DNA from: Galeruca laticollis
Taxonomy: Eukaryota > Arthropoda > Insecta > Coleoptera > Chrysomelidae
Reading direction: 5' to 3'
Assembly: GCA_963921935.1 (NCBI GenBank)
Contig: OY998185.1
Span: 4,851,976-4,915,975 of the forward strand
Length of the DNA: 64,000 bases
Part shown: in pieces, positions 1-11,903 of the stretch
Numbering within the stretch: position 1 is the first letter of the stretch
How the letters are laid out: each line of letters starts with the position of its first letter
Notes under the pieces: generated by a model
The model's database searches: none
The model's input: the letters and a program-made list of their open reading frames with translations, nothing else
Told to the model about the DNA's origin: nothing
Made by a program: the position numbers and the translations under genes

Positions 1-10
1 GATAATTTCA

Positions 11-332
11 TACAGGGTGTGCCATACCTGCAAAATTTTTGGATCACTAACCATTGCGAGTAGTCCGTCCCTGGCTTCAATTCACTACTGTAAATCTGTT
101 TACCTTACCAAAATAAACATACACTTCCATTATAGCTTTGCCGTAAATTTTATGAAGATCAAATAACTAGTACAAAAAATAAAAATAAAAACCAAATTAA
201 AAATTAAAACTTTGGAGGCCTATAACTCGAAAACGAGGGCCTGCATAGTAAAAGTTTATATGAAGTACTAACATTATTTTGGCTCATATTATACTCTCCT
301 GACTTTTTTCTCATTAGTCCCGGGACACCCTG

Positions 333-334
<2 letters not shown>
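11..334. mobile_element. Small TIR (MITE-like) element
   Basis: The left end reads TACAGGGTGTGCC (11-23) and the right end GGGACACCCTGTA (322-334); these are inverted copies of each other with one mismatch. TA lies just outside CAGGGTGT at both ends, as expected for a TA target-site duplication of the Tc1/mariner type. The interior is A/T-rich and codes for nothing. A related interior block (a 'ggcc..taact' stretch followed by 'gtttatatgaa') recurs at about 23190-23330, and the GGGACACCCTGTATA end recurs at 23003-23018. The superfamily is an inference from the TA flanks. Confidence 0.5.

Positions 335-338
<4 letters not shown>

Positions 339-418
<80 letters not shown>
339..418. repeat. (TA)n microsatellite
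   Basis: Forty uninterrupted TA units directly follow the right end of the small TIR element. Confidence 0.97.
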
Positions 419-419
<1 letters not shown>

Positions 420-2270
420 TGTTGCAGGCTAATGTAGACTCCGTTATACATGTAGTCCAATTTGGGCTCCTAGCGTATATTTCATGTATACCACTATATA
501 AGTTGACGTCTTAGTGGGATCCGTTATATGTAGCGGTTACAGTAGGCTCCGTTGGTGTATATTTCCATACTTCAAAAGCAAGGTAGGCTCCGTATATGAT
601 GCATTTCAGGTAATATGGACTCCTTGCGGCGTTGCCACATATACTATCGGCCAGTTAATACATACAATCAAAAGAATAATTGCCAGTTCGGTATTGACAT
701 TGTATAAAACGATTGCAATCGGCGTTCTTCGTAAGAAATTTTTATCTGAGACTGAAATTGTTAATTAGAAACAACAACTATGAGAAATAAAAATTATACA
801 TTACAAACAATTGACTTATATTAAACCGAGATTGTTTATAACATGAAAGAACGAATACGTAATAATACCTATAAATTAGCATATTTGCATATCATATAAA
901 AACCTGTACACAAAAATAAGCTCAATAGTCGAGCTTATATTATATATTTTTATGGAAATATACATTTACATTTTTGACTGATGCATTTACAAGAATATGC
1001 TACCTTCTCCCCCCCATTTTGTGCACACCTAATTTATTTTGTATTAATAGTTGATCCGAATAAGGACCCTACAACTTTTATGAAAAGTGGCGACTGGTAT
1101 CTTTCTTTGAAAACTTGATATGCATTTGTACTCGATCCAGTTACTTAAATTGCTGATAGGCTCAGCTCAATTCTGGTTAATGTCTGTAAGTTTTTGTTAC
1201 TAGTTTTGGTACTCAATGAAAGTGTTGAATTCTTAAGATTTTCCTATGATCAGTTTTTGAAATATACATTTTTAAAGTCATGAACAATTAAGATTCTGTT
1301 ATGATAATTCCCAGTGTAATACAATATAGAAAATATATTTTAGATGCAGTTTTTGTAGATCGCACAATAATATAGGAATATGCTTATTTATACAGAGAGT
1401 TCTTAAATATATCGACTAGGTAAGTAATTAATGAGTATTTTTAAATGAACATGCTCAACACATAACAGAGGATTTTTTTCTGAAGTGATATTCAGTGGTT
1501 CAAATCCATTATTTAATCAATTAAACGCTTTTTCAAATTATTTTCGTTGTACTAGTGATCAACAGTGAAATAAATAAGTTCTCAATAGCTCCTGTGTCAA
1601 AAACTAAAACATTTAAGAATTGGTGGCTAAAATCGTAAATGAAAAACCCGGCAAAATTGCTTTACACATAGGTAGGCTATTGAATATCACTTATATAGTA
1701 TAAAAAAATTAAAAAGCTACCATACGTGTTTAGTATGTTATTTTAAAAATATCCCTCAAATATATGCCTCTTTTTATTTATATATACAGTAGTATAATAT
1801 AAAAGAAATTAAGTATATTATCTATTTTGTATTACATGGTAATTTTTGACGCAAACAAAATCCTGATTGGCACTAACTCTAAAAACGTATATCTATAACA
1901 AGTACCAAAACTAACAGTAATAACACAAAAATGCAGAAATATACCGACGATATTTCTAAATATAGGATCATTTATAATAAAATTGCAATTTCGGAATATT
2001 TACCGTCCTTTATTTTTTGTCTCACACTGTATGAAATAGTATTGCAGAAAATAGCAAAAAATAAGAACTAATAAGAATTTCATTAAAAATATTTTTTCAC
2101 TAACCCTATAACTATCTATACTTTTGGGTCTAAAATCAGTCTAAAACTAATGCCGAGTGAGTAAGGATTAAACAGCCCTGCAAAATATTAATAATAAAAA
2201 GTCGTCTTACCAAAACGAAATAGTACTTTCGATAAACCGCTACATTCCAACTTTAACGGCTTGTATCGTA
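419..2270. other. Non-coding AT-rich DNA
   Basis: No convincing gene. Positions 430-630 carry an irregular repeat of the motif TAGRCTCCGT (near 433, 545, 583; degenerate copies near 467, 519, 617). A frame open over 514-768 has no recognisable domain and runs through these repeats, so it is not called. Nothing else stands out. Confidence 0.6.
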
Positions 2271-2274
2271 CAAT

Positions 2275-3140
2275 TTGTTAGGTCTATTTTAGCAATGAGA
2301 GAATTACATCACCTGTCAGTGTGTTTAGTACTCCGCTCAATCTTAGAGGATCATTTAGGCATAACCGTTTCACCTTCGCTTTGTGATCTTAAAGGTTTTT
2401 TGGGATCAGGATTCGCAGGACATTTTTTCACGTGCCGCCTTAAAGACTTATTGGCATAATATCCTTTGCAAAATTTACAAAAAATACTAGGGTTCACATT
2501 GCTTTTCTTGTTCTCGCTAATCGGAATTATATCATTACAAAATTTCAATGACGTCGAATTTGATCCAAAGCGTGTTTTCGTTCGTAGTTTTGAGCCCTTG
2601 TGTAAAGATAAATAACTTTCAACATAAAATTCATCGGAATTATGACGCACCAAAATTCTGAACATCTTGTATACAATATGGGGAATCATGTGGTCGTCGC
2701 TTTTTCTTAGATAATCTTGGCAATTCTTGAACATCAGAACCAAGAGGTTTGGATTTTTCTGTTGATTTATCCAATGCTGTATGTTTTACTTGTTTAAGTG
2801 ATGAATTATATTCGGATATTAAAGAGCATACTGTATCAAGTTCAAATGAAAACAACATCTGTTCTAGATGTGAATCATTATTTTTTTAAAACGTAGAATC
2901 TCCCAGTGTTAAATCACGTGTTACGATTTCATTTTTGGAATTGTAGTGGAAATCCAAGGAAGAGTTTTGTAAAACGGCATAGCTTGTCAACGGCACTTTA
3001 TTTTGTGGGATCGTGATACGCTCTGATGAGTCAAAAAGATTGTTTTCTCTGTCTGAATTATTGGAAAAAAACTTTCCTCGGATGGTAAATATTCAGAACC
3101 AGATGTTTCCGTGATACTGAGACATTGTCCAGTGCTAAAA
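2275..3140 (-). pseudogene. Zinc-finger N-terminal relic of a Crypton-like gene
   Basis: Two minus-strand frames (2640-2858 and 2351-2743) plus flanking stop-broken frames form the decayed N-terminal half of a protein. It has a lysine-rich stretch, then a zinc-finger-like CKFCKGYYANKSLRRHVKKC (C-x2-C, then H and C). Reading through a frameshift near 2350, a short segment follows that resembles the start of the same protein family seen at 20.9-22.5 kb. Upstream (2875-3140) an acidic, Ser/Glu-rich segment also reads through one frameshift and begins after a TTTTTTAG acceptor-like site. This arrangement (acidic N-terminus, C2HC finger, then recombinase) is what I know from insect and fish Crypton-like proteins; the recombinase half is absent here. 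At least three frame breaks make it a pseudogene. It could instead be a relic of an unrelated host zinc-finger gene. Confidence 0.4.
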
Positions 3141-6100
3141 AACAATGTCTTTTATGAAATTAGACAATTTAAATCATTTATGAAAATAATACAATATCAA
3201 ACTTTTGTCAAAACTACCAATTTTATGTTTTATGTCAAATGAGTTTCCATTTTTAAATTTTATGAATTTTAAGGATTGTTTCAATATTCACACTTCTTGT
3301 CAGTACACGAGATTAATTACTTATAATTAATCTGCACAACTTTAGGCGGTGTGCAAATTTAAATGATGCCTGCTGTATTCTGTAAACAGATAACCCATGG
3401 CTCTACATTTCAAAATTAAAAAAGTATATTTAAAGTACCCGCTAGAGGATGTAGTCGCATACGGAATGAAAAGTATTCAGAAAATAAAACCCGACTAATG
3501 AAAAAAGTATGAAACAAGAAAATATTCTCATCTATAATAGTTATGAACAAACTGTTCAATATTTATCTGCTATTAAGTAAACAGCTTACCCCTAATATAT
3601 TATGATTTATTTGATACATACTCATAGTTATGTTGCAGTCCACTTCGTTATTCCAAATGAAACACCCAGTATATTTTCAACTTTCTAAATTGCTGATATA
3701 ATTATCAACAACTTATTATGACAAACTAATATACTTTAGTCTCATGGCGAGATGATAATTATTTTATTACGGACATTTCTGTTTGACTGTTATTTATAAA
3801 CTATAAATTTGATGATAAATTATAATTACTGAATTTCCACCACCTACATCGGTCACTGTAAGGTAACTCAATAATATCCCAGAAAAATGTGTTCCATTTT
3901 TTATACAGGGTGAAGAATAATTAACGTAAATTTTGGATAATGAATAATAGTAATAACTGAGTGTTTTTAAATGGCAAACATATTTTTGTCGCCTCAATTC
4001 TATATTAGATTTCAACCATATATTCTTAACATTTCCCTATGCCTGGATGTAATGGTTTTCGAGATTTTTTTGTCTTTATTATTTATTAAAAAATAATTAT
4101 TATTTGTATATTAATAGTCATTTTTCAACGCCCTATCTTCGAAGTACCTTTTATTGTACCGCTTTGTTGCGCTTAAGACGGATGTTTATGGTTATTCTGT
4201 ACAATGATATTTCACAGTTTAATTTTCTTCACAAAGTGTTTCAGACCAGAAAAAATTAATATCTCGCAAGCTCATTAATTGTTTTCACTGAAATAATTTC
4301 ATTTGAGATATGAAATAGTGTACATACTCGTATACTTAATTTCCTCCACATTAAATTATTTTGACGACAAAGAAAAACAACACAGAAAAAGAAGATTTAA
4401 GCATGTGTTTGAATAATGGTAGACTTTTTTAGTATCTACAATTATTCCACTGGATAGTTTTTCGTACGACTTTACCATTCACTGTAAATACCAGGAATAC
4501 CATTTTTCATTCCTTTCCAACTGCATACATCAACCCTTAAACCACCATATTTTTCAGGGTTATCATAAACCTTTTTATCATTCTCATTTATAAAAGTTCA
4601 GGTGTAACAGTTTTTCATTATTTTTACTAAATTAGTTATTCCGATCGTTCTAGGTAATTGAAGCTACATAAACTAAATACAAGCAAACACAGAACCTCTC
4701 ACATCTACGTAAAAACTTTCTGATTTATCATAATTTAGTAGAATTTTGACGTTATCGTGAAAATGGTGTTTTTCACTTGTACAACAGTCATATTTATACA
4801 GAGTGGTTCATTAACAATTGTCCATATAGTAACTGGAGAAACCTTAGCACAAAATATGAAGATTCGAGAACACTTCTGTAAAATATTCCTTCTTACTGAG
4901 AACTAGGGTGTTATATCATAATTATTTGGAATGATTGTAGTCCAATGTTTTTACACCTTCCACTTTTTATATAATAGGTTACTTCAATTAGTGGTAAAAT
5001 ATAATTTTCCTCTATCACTAGAGGCATGCGGTAGGGATAAATACTTCTTTTCCACTTACAATCTACGCCACTATCGTAAAAATGATTTCAGCATGTTTTC
5101 TCGATACTCCTTTACTTTCCACGTAAATATTAACCTCCTGTCTCTATGCGATACAGTACGAAGTTTTCAAGTTATTGGAGATTAAATGGAATGTTTATAA
5201 TACTTAATTGTATTTTATCTCTTATTTCGCACTAGTCAACACTATTTTGCTAATTTGGTTATGAAATTTATAAGTTTTAGTTGATTCCATCTCAAATGAT
5301 ATTTTCATATTGATGTTTATCAAATTTTCACTCTAAGAAGATATACATTAAAAACTATTATTTTTATTCTATCCCACTGGACGCCTATGGTTATAGCGGG
5401 AATATGTTACCACTAAATGCATATGTGAATGGTTTGCCAAGTACGCACAAAAATATTGGAAGGTTTCAAAACAACGGGATTAAATCGTTTTATAATATTC
5501 ATAATAAAACTATCTGGGTATCGGTAAGGAGGTATAGGTACCTCCAGTTACCATATGAACAATTCTAAATGGAACACCCCATAAAAAGCATATACAGATG
5601 CAACATAATTTGTTAAAAGTATCTCGTGCTCGTAAGAAAAATTGAAATTCTGTTTCACTTTATCACTTTTGAAATTAAAGACCTTGTTAAACCTTTTGAA
5701 ATGGAATGATGAAATTGTTGGATATCTCCGTAAAGAGATTTGAAACTATCCGATTTGTTAATCATTTGGTAAAAAATTCAACCAATTTTGTTAAATTCTA
5801 TTGAAATAAACGGGTTATAATCATTCATTCATTTTGTCCTTCCGTACACCAATTATTTGAGGATTTTTTATTCAAAATAATTTAGAATTGATTGATGATA
5901 ACAAAAGAGGTATTGTTGATATTCCATAATACATAATACTTTAATTTAAATCCAATTTTCGGTAATTTCTCTATCAACGATTATCGGTTCTTCAGATACA
6001 GCCAGCCGTCCTACTCGATATGGAAAAGTTTTAAGAAGTAAAATATTTTGTTTTCCATTGGATATTTTATCAATGTATTTAATTCTGACCAGTTTTGTAA

Positions 6101-8965
6101 TAGCAGATTTTATATGGTAATTCAATCTTCCACAAAAATAATACTTTTTCAAAAACATTGTGGATGTGTTATATGATGGCTTTTGTTTAGCTTGAAAACA
6201 ATGTAAAAATGTTTCAGAAAAATTGACTCATTTTCTAAAAGTAATAATATAAACATTATTTGTCATCACACACTTTGTAAAAATACTTACAATCTGGAAC
6301 CCGATTTAAAGCCAAATTTAATATTCTCTTAAATTGAAATGTCATCGTGGACATTCTCACACAATACAGATAACAATTATACAATAATTGTTTCTAACCA
6401 CGTGCCTCGTACAGTACATGTTTGTACTCCACTGGAGCCCGAAATAACTGCTATATATACTGAAAAGATATCGCGCTGTTTTATGCAAAGAGGCGTCCAT
6501 TTTTTAGGACTTTGGTATGTTATATTTACCCTAGTTTGCTAGGTATGGAGTAGTAAAGTTAAAAAAAGTACACAGTTTTGGAGTTTTTCAAACTTACGAG
6601 CTGAACTAAATTTATGTTGCGCACACACTACTACATGTGTGGATATGTATAATTGCAAAAATTTATTTAACTTCACAATAATATATAATAATAAAATTCC
6701 ACTTTGTTTCGTTTCAAATATTGAATTTGTTTGAATAAAAAAAAAACGAATCTTTTGCAGCAAGATAAGTTACATATCAGCATAATATTTAATTTGACGA
6801 TCTACGTCAACGAAGTCGCGGGTACAAGCTAATGAGTCTACATATTTGTGCTGTCTCCCTTATGTTCGGCAGGGTAACATTCATTTCACCGTCTGATTCA
6901 TTTTTCATATTAAACTTTTTGGTAATTTTATTTCAGTATAATAATTAAAATACTAGCTATCAGCTGTATTGTAGTCGCTGGAACTCGCCCTGCGACGGCC
7001 TGTCTGGGATTTGTTGATTATCAATACTTATTATTGACTAGTGAATAATGAACGTCATCATTCTTAGGAAGTTCCATACGTAAAATGTAAACTTTATCAA
7101 TTATCAAACAGCCGTGGACAAATTTTGTTATGACATGACAATTTAATTACTGCCAAAATTGTCAGAATCATGTGAAGTTATATTCAACGTTTCCAAATGA
7201 AAGTAACTATTTCTGTAGTCGCTAATAGTTGCTATTAATTATTACCGATTGGTTTGTTTTAAAATTTATGAAATTTCATTGGTCAATGGAATGTTATATT
7301 AATAGTAAATTTATCAAAGCCCTCGAGCGGAAGCTCTCGATTTTTAATTAGATTAGTAATCTCAAAATTATGTCGAATCAACAAAAACAGAAGAGTGTTT
7401 ATCAAGATCATGCTATAATTTGAATACTTAGCTTCAGAAATAAATAATTTGTTCTTAGTATATCCCATTTTAAGAATCAGTGTAGCGAAGCATGATGAGT
7501 TTTTAGCTCTAAAAATATACTGGGGTTGAACAAGTATAATGTTTGTTATGATATTTATAAACAATTCGAATTTTTGTTGTGTTTGGACACTTAAAATTCT
7601 CATAATTTCATGACGCCAACTTAAAATGCAAGTATGAAAATTATATGAAGAGAACGAAAATCGCGTAAAAGAATTTTGATGTTTACATCGTATGTGTACA
7701 AGCAATAAAAGCTAGAATTGGAAAAAAAATCTAGCTCAGTTGGGATGCAAATTAGATATATTTAGTAAATAATTTTTGGTATCGTGTATGTATGAATGTT
7801 TACTGGGGTGATATTCACTGAGACCTAAGAGATCTATTGTGCCTCCTTTTTTCTACTTAGTTGCTGAGGAAAGTCTGAGCAACTAGAGTATTTCCTTTAG
7901 TCCTATTTCCTAGAAAATTTTTAGGATATCCGAAGGCTTCAGCTTAGGTAATTGTCCCTCTTCATTGGTTTAGTCTAACAGTCTCTATATGTAATTAACG
8001 TAATATTTGGTTATATTCATTCAATCTATCTAGCCATAAAATTAAAGCCGGTAGATATAATCTATAAACATAATGAAAAAAACGAAAATATATATGCCAA
8101 ATTGAACTCAAACCTAAATAGGAACAAAAAGGCAATGAAATGAACATCGTGATTAATCAGCCATTTTATAATTCAAGAAGAACTTATCTATTGAATCAGT
8201 AAAATTATAATCCGAAAAAGTAGATTATTGATTTCACACTTTCTATTTACAATATAATAAAAATTGTTATCACCTCGAGTCAATAAGATATACAATGTAA
8301 TTGAAACGTTTCGAATATTTTTATTAAAATTACTTTCAAGATTCAAAATGACAGAGTTATGTTATCTAAATGAATTAAAATAATCATAATTCGCATTCAT
8401 ATCTAAAACAAAAAACAGCCAACTCCAAAGCTCCCGTTACCGAATCGTTGAAGATGTCAAATTACTTGTGAGCCCTTGCATGGTATACGTATCTCATTCC
8501 TAAATATATATTTAAAAATAGACTCATAGCTTTGATTTTCTTGAATAATACTTTAACTGTAACAAGAAATAACCGATGATGTAAGTCTTTACCAATTTAG
8601 TATGATAATACTAGAAGGAGCTCACTCTGACCGCTACAGTGATGTGGTACTCAACTGCAGTGGTGCCAAAGTTATCGGATCCTTGTTTGACCTAGAAATA
8701 TAACATAAAATGTATATCAAGTTTTCAACATATCGCCATCTGGAAATATACACGCGCACTACAAAAATATACAAATTCACGAAAACGGCCAAAATTAGTT
8801 CCTTCTAAAAACTATGCCAAATCAATCTAGACATAAATATAAGGTAGTTGATGCTTTTTTTAGGACTTGGTAAACTGGGCTCCGTATATCGGAGCCCATT
8901 TTACCGCGGAGCTCACTTATACCTCAGATTTAACATGGGAGGAGCCCACCTTGTATGTTAACTAA
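3141..8965. other. Long gene-poor AT-rich stretch
   Basis: No gene can be supported. Isolated element-end-like motifs occur at about 3659 (AACACCCAGTATA) and 3903 (TACAGGGTG), similar to the TIR ends at 11-334, but no paired element could be drawn. A minus-strand frame of 140 codons at 7283-7705 has low-complexity composition and no recognisable domain. A perfect short palindrome (GGCTCCGTATATCGGAGCC) lies at about 8879-8897, next to more 'gagccca' repeats. Otherwise nothing is seen. Confidence 0.55.
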
Positions 8966-8988
8966 ATATATATATATATATATATATA
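8966..8988. repeat. Short (TA)n tract
   Basis: About eleven TA units, separated from the next, longer TA tract by a 41-base unique island. Confidence 0.95.
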
Positions 8989-9025
8989 CTAAACATAGGT
9001 TTTGTAATTCGGCAAAGATCAAGTT

Positions 9026-9029
<4 letters not shown>

Positions 9030-9112
<83 letters not shown>
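9030..9112. repeat. (TA)n microsatellite, left flank of PLE-1
   Basis: About 41 TA units that run directly into the left terminal repeat of the Penelope-like element. Confidence 0.97.
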
Positions 9113-9114
<2 letters not shown>

Positions 9115-9156
9115 TTTTTGGATAGTTCTTGGGTATAGGTTTCTTGTGAATAATTC
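9111..9156 (+). repeat. PLE-1 left inverted terminal repeat
   Basis: Nearly perfect reverse complement of 11773-11818. The core TTCTTGGGTA also opens each ~350 bp tandem unit at PLE-2, and a similar TTCTTGGGAT lies in the PLE fragment at 61532, so it seems to be a shared PLE end motif. Confidence 0.8.
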
Positions 9157-10209
9157 AATAACATTATTAATAACACAAAAAATAAAATTCTTAATCTCAC
9201 AATAACCGAGTCTACTCACAAAATAAACAATCTTAACTCTCAAATCGAAGAACTAGCAACAGAAATAAAACAAATATTACCTTTAGATACTTTTAACGAT
9301 TTTATGCAGAGAGAGAAAAACAAATACGAGAAAACTTTTTATAAGGTCAAGACAACTAACCAAAAAAAACTTTCCAAAATTATATCAAATGTTACAGAAC
9401 CTAGTAATAAGATCAATGTTTCATCTTGGTTAGACAATATTTCTAATAAACAAATACCTGAAGATGTCGCTGAAGTTTTAGCCCTAGGCGAAAATTTCTC
9501 TATACCTGTTGTTGAGGAAAGTAAATTACCTATAACAGAATATATAGCTTGTGTTGAATCTGCTATTAAAGATAAACCAAACGAAATAAAAGACACGATT
9601 CGCGGAAATATTGTAAATCTAATTACCAATCATAATATCAAAATTAGACACAAAAACACAAAAACTAATAAATTTCAACGAAAAATCAGCAAACAAATTA
9701 ACAGAGCCAAACATTTTATTAAAAACAACCCAGATATTACTGTTTTGAAACCAGATAAAAGCAACAAAACTGTTATAATGAATACAAATGACTATGATAT
9801 TAAGATGGATAGTTTGCTTTCCGACAACCAAACATACAAAAAATTACGTAACGACCCTACAAAAATATACCAAGAAAAAAATAATTCACTAATAAAAAAA
9901 TTCTTGTCTAGAGAACAGATTTCTGAAAATGAAGCAAAAAAATTAATGATTCACAATGCAGTGGCACCAAAAATTTATGGGTTACCTAAACTTCACAAAC
10001 CTAGTATTCCATTAAGACCTATAGTATCATCTATCCAGTCACCTTTTTACAGATTATCCAAATATTTAAGTAACTGTCTATCTGAAATAACATGCAAAAA
10101 TAACTATTACATCAAAGATTCTTTTAGTTTCAAGGAGTTTATTAATATAACGAAAAATACCAAACACATACAAACTAGTTTCATTAGACGTGATATCCCT
10201 ATACACTAA
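9154..10209 (+). CDS. PLE-1 reverse transcriptase, N-terminal part
   Basis: This frame is open from 9154; the first ATG is at 9304 and gives 301 residues. It contains the PLE N-terminal region with the KPDKSNKTVI segment (about residues 149-158 from that ATG) and the first RT block, KIYGLPKLHKP followed by LRPIVSS. The frame breaks near 10176-10182: an extra T shifts the reading out of the conserved 'SLDV' just before the LYTNIP motif, which continues in the next frame at 10190. The true start could lie upstream of 9304, because the frame stays open there without an ATG. It acts as the polymerase of a retroelement that primes on target DNA. Confidence 0.85.
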   Translation, partial: FNNIINNTKNKILNLTITESTHKINNLNSQIEELATEIKQILPLDTFNDFMQREKNKYEKTFYKVKTTNQKKLSKIISNVTEPSNKINVSSWLDNISNKQIPEDVAEVLALGENFSIPVVEESKLPITEYIACVESAIKDKPNEIKDTIRGNIVNLITNHNIKIRHKNTKTNKFQRKISKQINRAKHFIKNNPDITVLKPDKSNKTVIMNTNDYDIKMDSLLSDNQTYKKLRNDPTKIYQEKNNSLIKKFLSREQISENEAKKLMIHNAVAPKIYGLPKLHKPSIPLRPIVSSIQSPFYRLSKYLSNCLSEITCKNNYYIKDSFSFKEFINITKNTKHIQTSFIRRDIPIH

Positions 10210-11224
10210 TATACCGAACGAATTAATAACAAACATCATTAATAAGAAATGGAACTCCCTAAAAGAATATACAACTCTAAATCAAGACATGTTTATTGAA
10301 GCGTTAAATCTAACACTAAACAGCAATTATTTTCAACATAAAAACAAATTTTACCAGCAGTTAGATGGTTGTGCAATGGGCTCTCCCATATCTTCCACTG
10401 TAGCACAACTTGTCATGGAATACCTAGAAGAGAAGGTTCTAAACAAAACTAATATTCCTATACTATTTTTTAAAAGATATGTCGACGATTGTATCACTGC
10501 CGTACCAGAAAATCAAATTGACGAAATTCTAGACGCTTTTAATAATTTCCATCCCAAACTTCAGTTTACTTCAGAAACAGAACTTGAAAATAAAATTAAT
10601 TTCTTGGATATGTCAATCATACGACAAGAAAACAATGAAGAACTTAAAACAAAATGGTATACCAAAAACACTTGGTCGGGTCGCTACCTAAACTATAATT
10701 CCCACCACCCAAATTCACAGAAAAACAGTGTTATCATAAATTTATCCGATAGAGCGCTAACTCTAACATCACCCGAATATAGATTCGAGATCTTAAAGAA
10801 AGTAAAGAAGGTTCTTCATGAAAATAATTTCCCTACAAAGTTAATAAACAGAATCATAAATCAACGTACACACAAATTATATAATAGTAACATACCTGAT
10901 AAAAAACAGATAAATGATAAAAGCATAAAAAAATGTATTGCTATGCCATACACAGCTGAATTATCAGAAAAAATGAAATATATCTTAGGTAAGCATGATA
11001 TCATTGTATGTCACAAAGCACAACATCTATTATCATCTTTGTTCACATCATTGAAAAGTAAAGTTCCAACTAAAATGAAATCGAATGTCGTCTACTCAAT
11101 ACCATGCTTAAATTGCCCCAATAAGTACATAGGAATGACTACACAATACCTTAATAACAGGCTAAACGGACACAAATACACTAAAAATGCCTCAACAGCT
11201 TTACATAAACATGAATCTAGCTAA
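10190..11224 (+). CDS. PLE-1 reverse transcriptase core and GIY-YIG domain
   Basis: Continuation of the PLE-1 protein after a one-base frameshift; 344 residues. Visible RT motifs in order: LYTNIP, CAMGSPIS, FKRYVDDCIT (the catalytic YVDD), and KINFLD, then the PLE-type WYTKNTWSGRYLNY. Near the C-terminus is a GIY-YIG nuclease with a CLNC cysteine pair, KYIGMTTQ and an NRLNGHK segment. A TAA at 11222-11224 stops the frame, but the same frame stays open past it for about 50 codons to 11390 and includes the expected glutamate-bearing LLMKEMIYI segment. One frameshift and one stop therefore separate this copy from an intact gene. Confidence 0.88.
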   Translation: MISLYTNIPNELITNIINKKWNSLKEYTTLNQDMFIEALNLTLNSNYFQHKNKFYQQLDGCAMGSPISSTVAQLVMEYLEEKVLNKTNIPILFFKRYVDDCITAVPENQIDEILDAFNNFHPKLQFTSETELENKINFLDMSIIRQENNEELKTKWYTKNTWSGRYLNYNSHHPNSQKNSVIINLSDRALTLTSPEYRFEILKKVKKVLHENNFPTKLINRIINQRTHKLYNSNIPDKKQINDKSIKKCIAMPYTAELSEKMKYILGKHDIIVCHKAQHLLSSLFTSLKSKVPTKMKSNVVYSIPCLNCPNKYIGMTTQYLNNRLNGHKYTKNASTALHKHESS

Positions 11225-11392
11225 AACCACGAATTTAACTTTTCAAATACTAAAATTCTGGCACAAGATAACAATTACCAAAAACTTTTGATGAAAGAAA
11301 TGATTTACATAAAAAAGGAACAGCATACTGTCAATGATAAACAAGACACAAATCATTTAAGCCATATCTATCACAACTTAATACTATAAATA
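11225..11392 (+). pseudogene. PLE-1 GIY-YIG tail beyond the stop
   Basis: After the TAA at 11222-11224 the same frame continues to a second stop near 11390. It encodes the end of the nuclease domain, including a KEM segment matching the place of the conserved catalytic glutamate in GIY-YIG enzymes. This suggests that the internal stop is a recent point mutation. Confidence 0.65.
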
Positions 11393-11772
11393 AACAATGA
11401 ATATTATTTCAATTTTTGTGACCACCTCGTATATTCCATTTTAATAATTAATATACACTTTATCTCTCTGCCATTGAAAAACTAAGTAACATAAACCAGA
11501 ATACTTACTCAAAAAGGAAAAAAAACGAAAACAATAATAGAACTTTCATTCTTTCCATTCCTAATTTTACCATTAAAATGTAAACATCGAGGTACGTACC
11601 ATAATAAAACTTAATTTCAAAATTTTATTCCTGCATGTGAGCTGGAAAACCTTTTAATTTTTGACTTTTAATTTTTAATTGTTAATTGTGAATGTCTTCA
11701 TTGTAAGCTACCAAATTTCATTTTAATTCTTTCCACTCGTAGGTACTGTTCCACAAAATAAAAATTTTCGTA
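11393..11772 (+). other. PLE-1 3' untranslated region
   Basis: AT-rich and non-coding, between the end of the GIY-YIG frame and the right terminal repeat. No hammerhead core was found. Confidence 0.6.
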
Positions 11773-11818
11773 TTATTCACAAGAAACCGATACCCAAGAA
11801 CTATCCAAAAAAGATAAA
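11773..11818 (-). repeat. PLE-1 right inverted terminal repeat
   Basis: Inverted copy of 9111-9156, ending in CTATCCAAAAAAGAT, with the (TA)n tract starting about 25 bp further on. Confidence 0.8.
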
Positions 11819-11838
11819 TATATAATGGTTTAAGAAAT

Positions 11839-11843
<5 letters not shown>

Positions 11844-11902
<59 letters not shown>
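11844..11902. repeat. (TA)n microsatellite between PLE-1 and Gypsy-1
   Basis: About 29 TA units. The tract runs directly into the left LTR of Gypsy-1, apparently replacing its first few bases. Confidence 0.97.

Positions 11903-11903
<1 letters not shown>

Larger units (their letters stand above)
9111..11820 (+). mobile_element. Penelope-like retroelement PLE-1
   Basis: The coding region is bounded by inverted terminal repeats of about 45 bp: 9111-9156 (ATCTTTTTTGGATAGTTCTT...) and its reverse complement at 11773-11818. Between them lies one RT plus GIY-YIG gene broken by a single frameshift and a single late stop. A (TA)n tract abuts the left end and another begins about 25 bp beyond the right end. 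PLEs are known to carry terminal repeats in direct or inverted arrangement. The good preservation of the frame suggests a fairly recent insertion. Confidence 0.8.

Noticed and set aside
1490..1510. B-box-like GGTTCAAATCC
   Set aside because: No A box or acceptor stem about 50-70 bases upstream.
7283..7705. 140-codon minus-strand frame
   Set aside because: No domain, skewed composition, no homolog recognised; chance frame in AT-rich DNA is likely.
8958..9243. Ile-Tyr repeat proteins; the same at 61722-61972
   Set aside because: They are translations of (TA)n tracts.
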